This document shows positions 63,509 to 64,000 of a stretch of 64,000 bases of DNA, in pieces. The stretch is from Acinetobacter haemolyticus CIP 64.3 = MTCC 9819 (GTDB lineage: Bacteria; Pseudomonadota; Gammaproteobacteria; Pseudomonadales; Moraxellaceae). The position numbers and the translations under genes were made by a program. The stretch spans positions 49,088 to 113,087 of the forward strand of contig NZ_KB849804.1 of the NCBI RefSeq assembly GCF_000369065.1, read 5' to 3'. The first letter of the stretch is position 1. Each line of letters starts with the position of its first letter. A model generated the notes under the pieces. The model was given only the letters and a program-made list of their open reading frames with translations. It was not told where the DNA came from and did no database searches.

Positions 63509-64000
63509 CTATTTTGCTATGAAATTTGAAGTAAAGCTTCGAGCTTCACGTCTTGCATCTGGATCTTCTGGCATCGGATAAGGAGCTGCTGCTCGTATCG
63601 CTGCTTCAACACTAGCTTTAACATCAGGATCACTTGCTGTTACAACAACAGATAAGACCGCACCACTATCACTTAATGTTACACGGGCACTAGCTCTTTG
63701 ACCTGATGAGCCTAATGGCATAGTCCAAGCACGGTAAATTTTCTGTTCGAAATCACGTTTAGCTGTTGAAGCAATACGTCTAGATTCAGCTTTTTTCTGG
63801 GCTGCCTCTTGTTCCGCCTGTTTTGCGGCAGCGGCTTTAGCATCCGCCTCGGCTTTTGCTTTGGCATCTGCTTCGGCTTTGCGTTTAGCATCCGCCTCGG
63901 CTTTTGCTTTGGCATCTGCTTCAGCTTTGCGTTTAGCATCCGCTTCAGCTTTGCGTTTAGCATCCGCTTCGGCTTTGCGTTTAGCATCTGCCTCGGCTTT
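63509..64000 (-). CDS. tolA: TolA, 3' part (start beyond window end)
   Basis: The frame is open to base 64000. It shows the long Ala/Lys/Glu helix of domain II, built of an eight-residue repeat KAEADAKR/KAEADAKA, then the TolA C-terminal domain (KRDFEQKIYRAWTMPLGSSG, later RAAAPYPMPEDPDARREARS). TolA spans the periplasm and links TolQR to Pal and TolB. The apparent 91-aa frame at 63712-63987 is a shadow of the repeat. It precedes tolB. Confidence 0.93.
   Translation of the reverse strand, partial: KAEADAKRKAEADAKRKAEADAKRKAEADAKAKAEADAKRKAEADAKAKAEADAKAAAAKQAEQEAAQKKAESRRIASTAKRDFEQKIYRAWTMPLGSSGQRASARVTLSDSGAVLSVVVTASDPDVKASVEAAIRAAAPYPMPEDPDARREARSFTSNFIAK
63840..64000 (-). repeat. 24-bp tandem repeats in TolA domain II
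   Basis: Repeats of a 24-bp unit encode KAEADAKR or KAEADAKA, at least six units long and running beyond the window. The copies differ by few bases, so length variation by slippage is likely. Confidence 0.8.

Noticed and set aside
63712..63987. 91-aa Lys/Pro-rich frame near the right end
   Set aside because: A shadow frame of the TolA 24-bp repeats; the TolA frame is open throughout and continues into the TolA C-terminal domain.

Overview
The window is about 64 kb of a low-GC gammaproteobacterial chromosome that looks like Acinetobacter. No 16S gene is present, so the genus call rests on protein character: a CSLREA/GlyGly-CTERM rhombosortase target, the form of the tol-pal, lolCD and comEC genes, and several Acinetobacter-style insertion sequences. 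I cannot name the species.

Positions 1-11.79 kb look like the right-hand part of a mobile defence island. At its right edge, on the minus strand, is an overlapping operon of two tyrosine recombinases (436 and 922 aa), a 203-aa partner and a complete greB. The layout matches the Gamma-Mobile-Trio (gmtY-gmtZ-gmtX) elements. The island interrupts the chromosomal greB: only its 3' part survives, at 11795-12112 on the plus strand, while the island's own greB is tied by an ATGA overlap to the third trio gene. Cargo to the left is a type III-restriction-like helicase/nuclease (cut by the window start), a gene with a possible HEPN-like C-terminus, an XRE-ImmA metallopeptidase regulator, and a gene split by an IS3-family element with a 3-bp target duplication.

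From 12.2 to 36 kb the chromosome carries tRNA-Ser(UGA), modABC (molybdate uptake, with a short ModC), chrBA (chromate), tauABCD (taurine sulfur), an AraC-type regulator divergent from a ceramidase-like / FAD lactone oxidase / PLP deaminase-aldolase operon, uspA, a DUF2505 protein, def, a decayed small defence island (DUF559 remnant plus the two ends of a probable RT-nitrilase DRT1 gene) and metH.

From 36 to 58.6 kb come a Pit phosphate transporter with a Pho box, a second IS3-family element, a DUF188 protein, a DMT exporter, a PilZ protein, lolC-lolD, comEC, an LpxL-type acyltransferase, sppA, a hydrolase, purMN, an AI-2E-family permease with hda, a gutted rbtA, an ECF sigma operon, a TrmH-type methyltransferase and fbp. 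The right end holds the tol-pal cluster (tolA cut by the window end, tolB, pal), with pal interrupted near its 3' end by an IS66-family element that has an 8-bp target duplication.

IS activity is the main theme. Three copies of one 1039-bp IS5/IS903-type element encode identical transposases. None has a target duplication, and two sit inside genes whose middles are missing. The window therefore records island capture followed by IS-driven inactivation of defence and surface genes.
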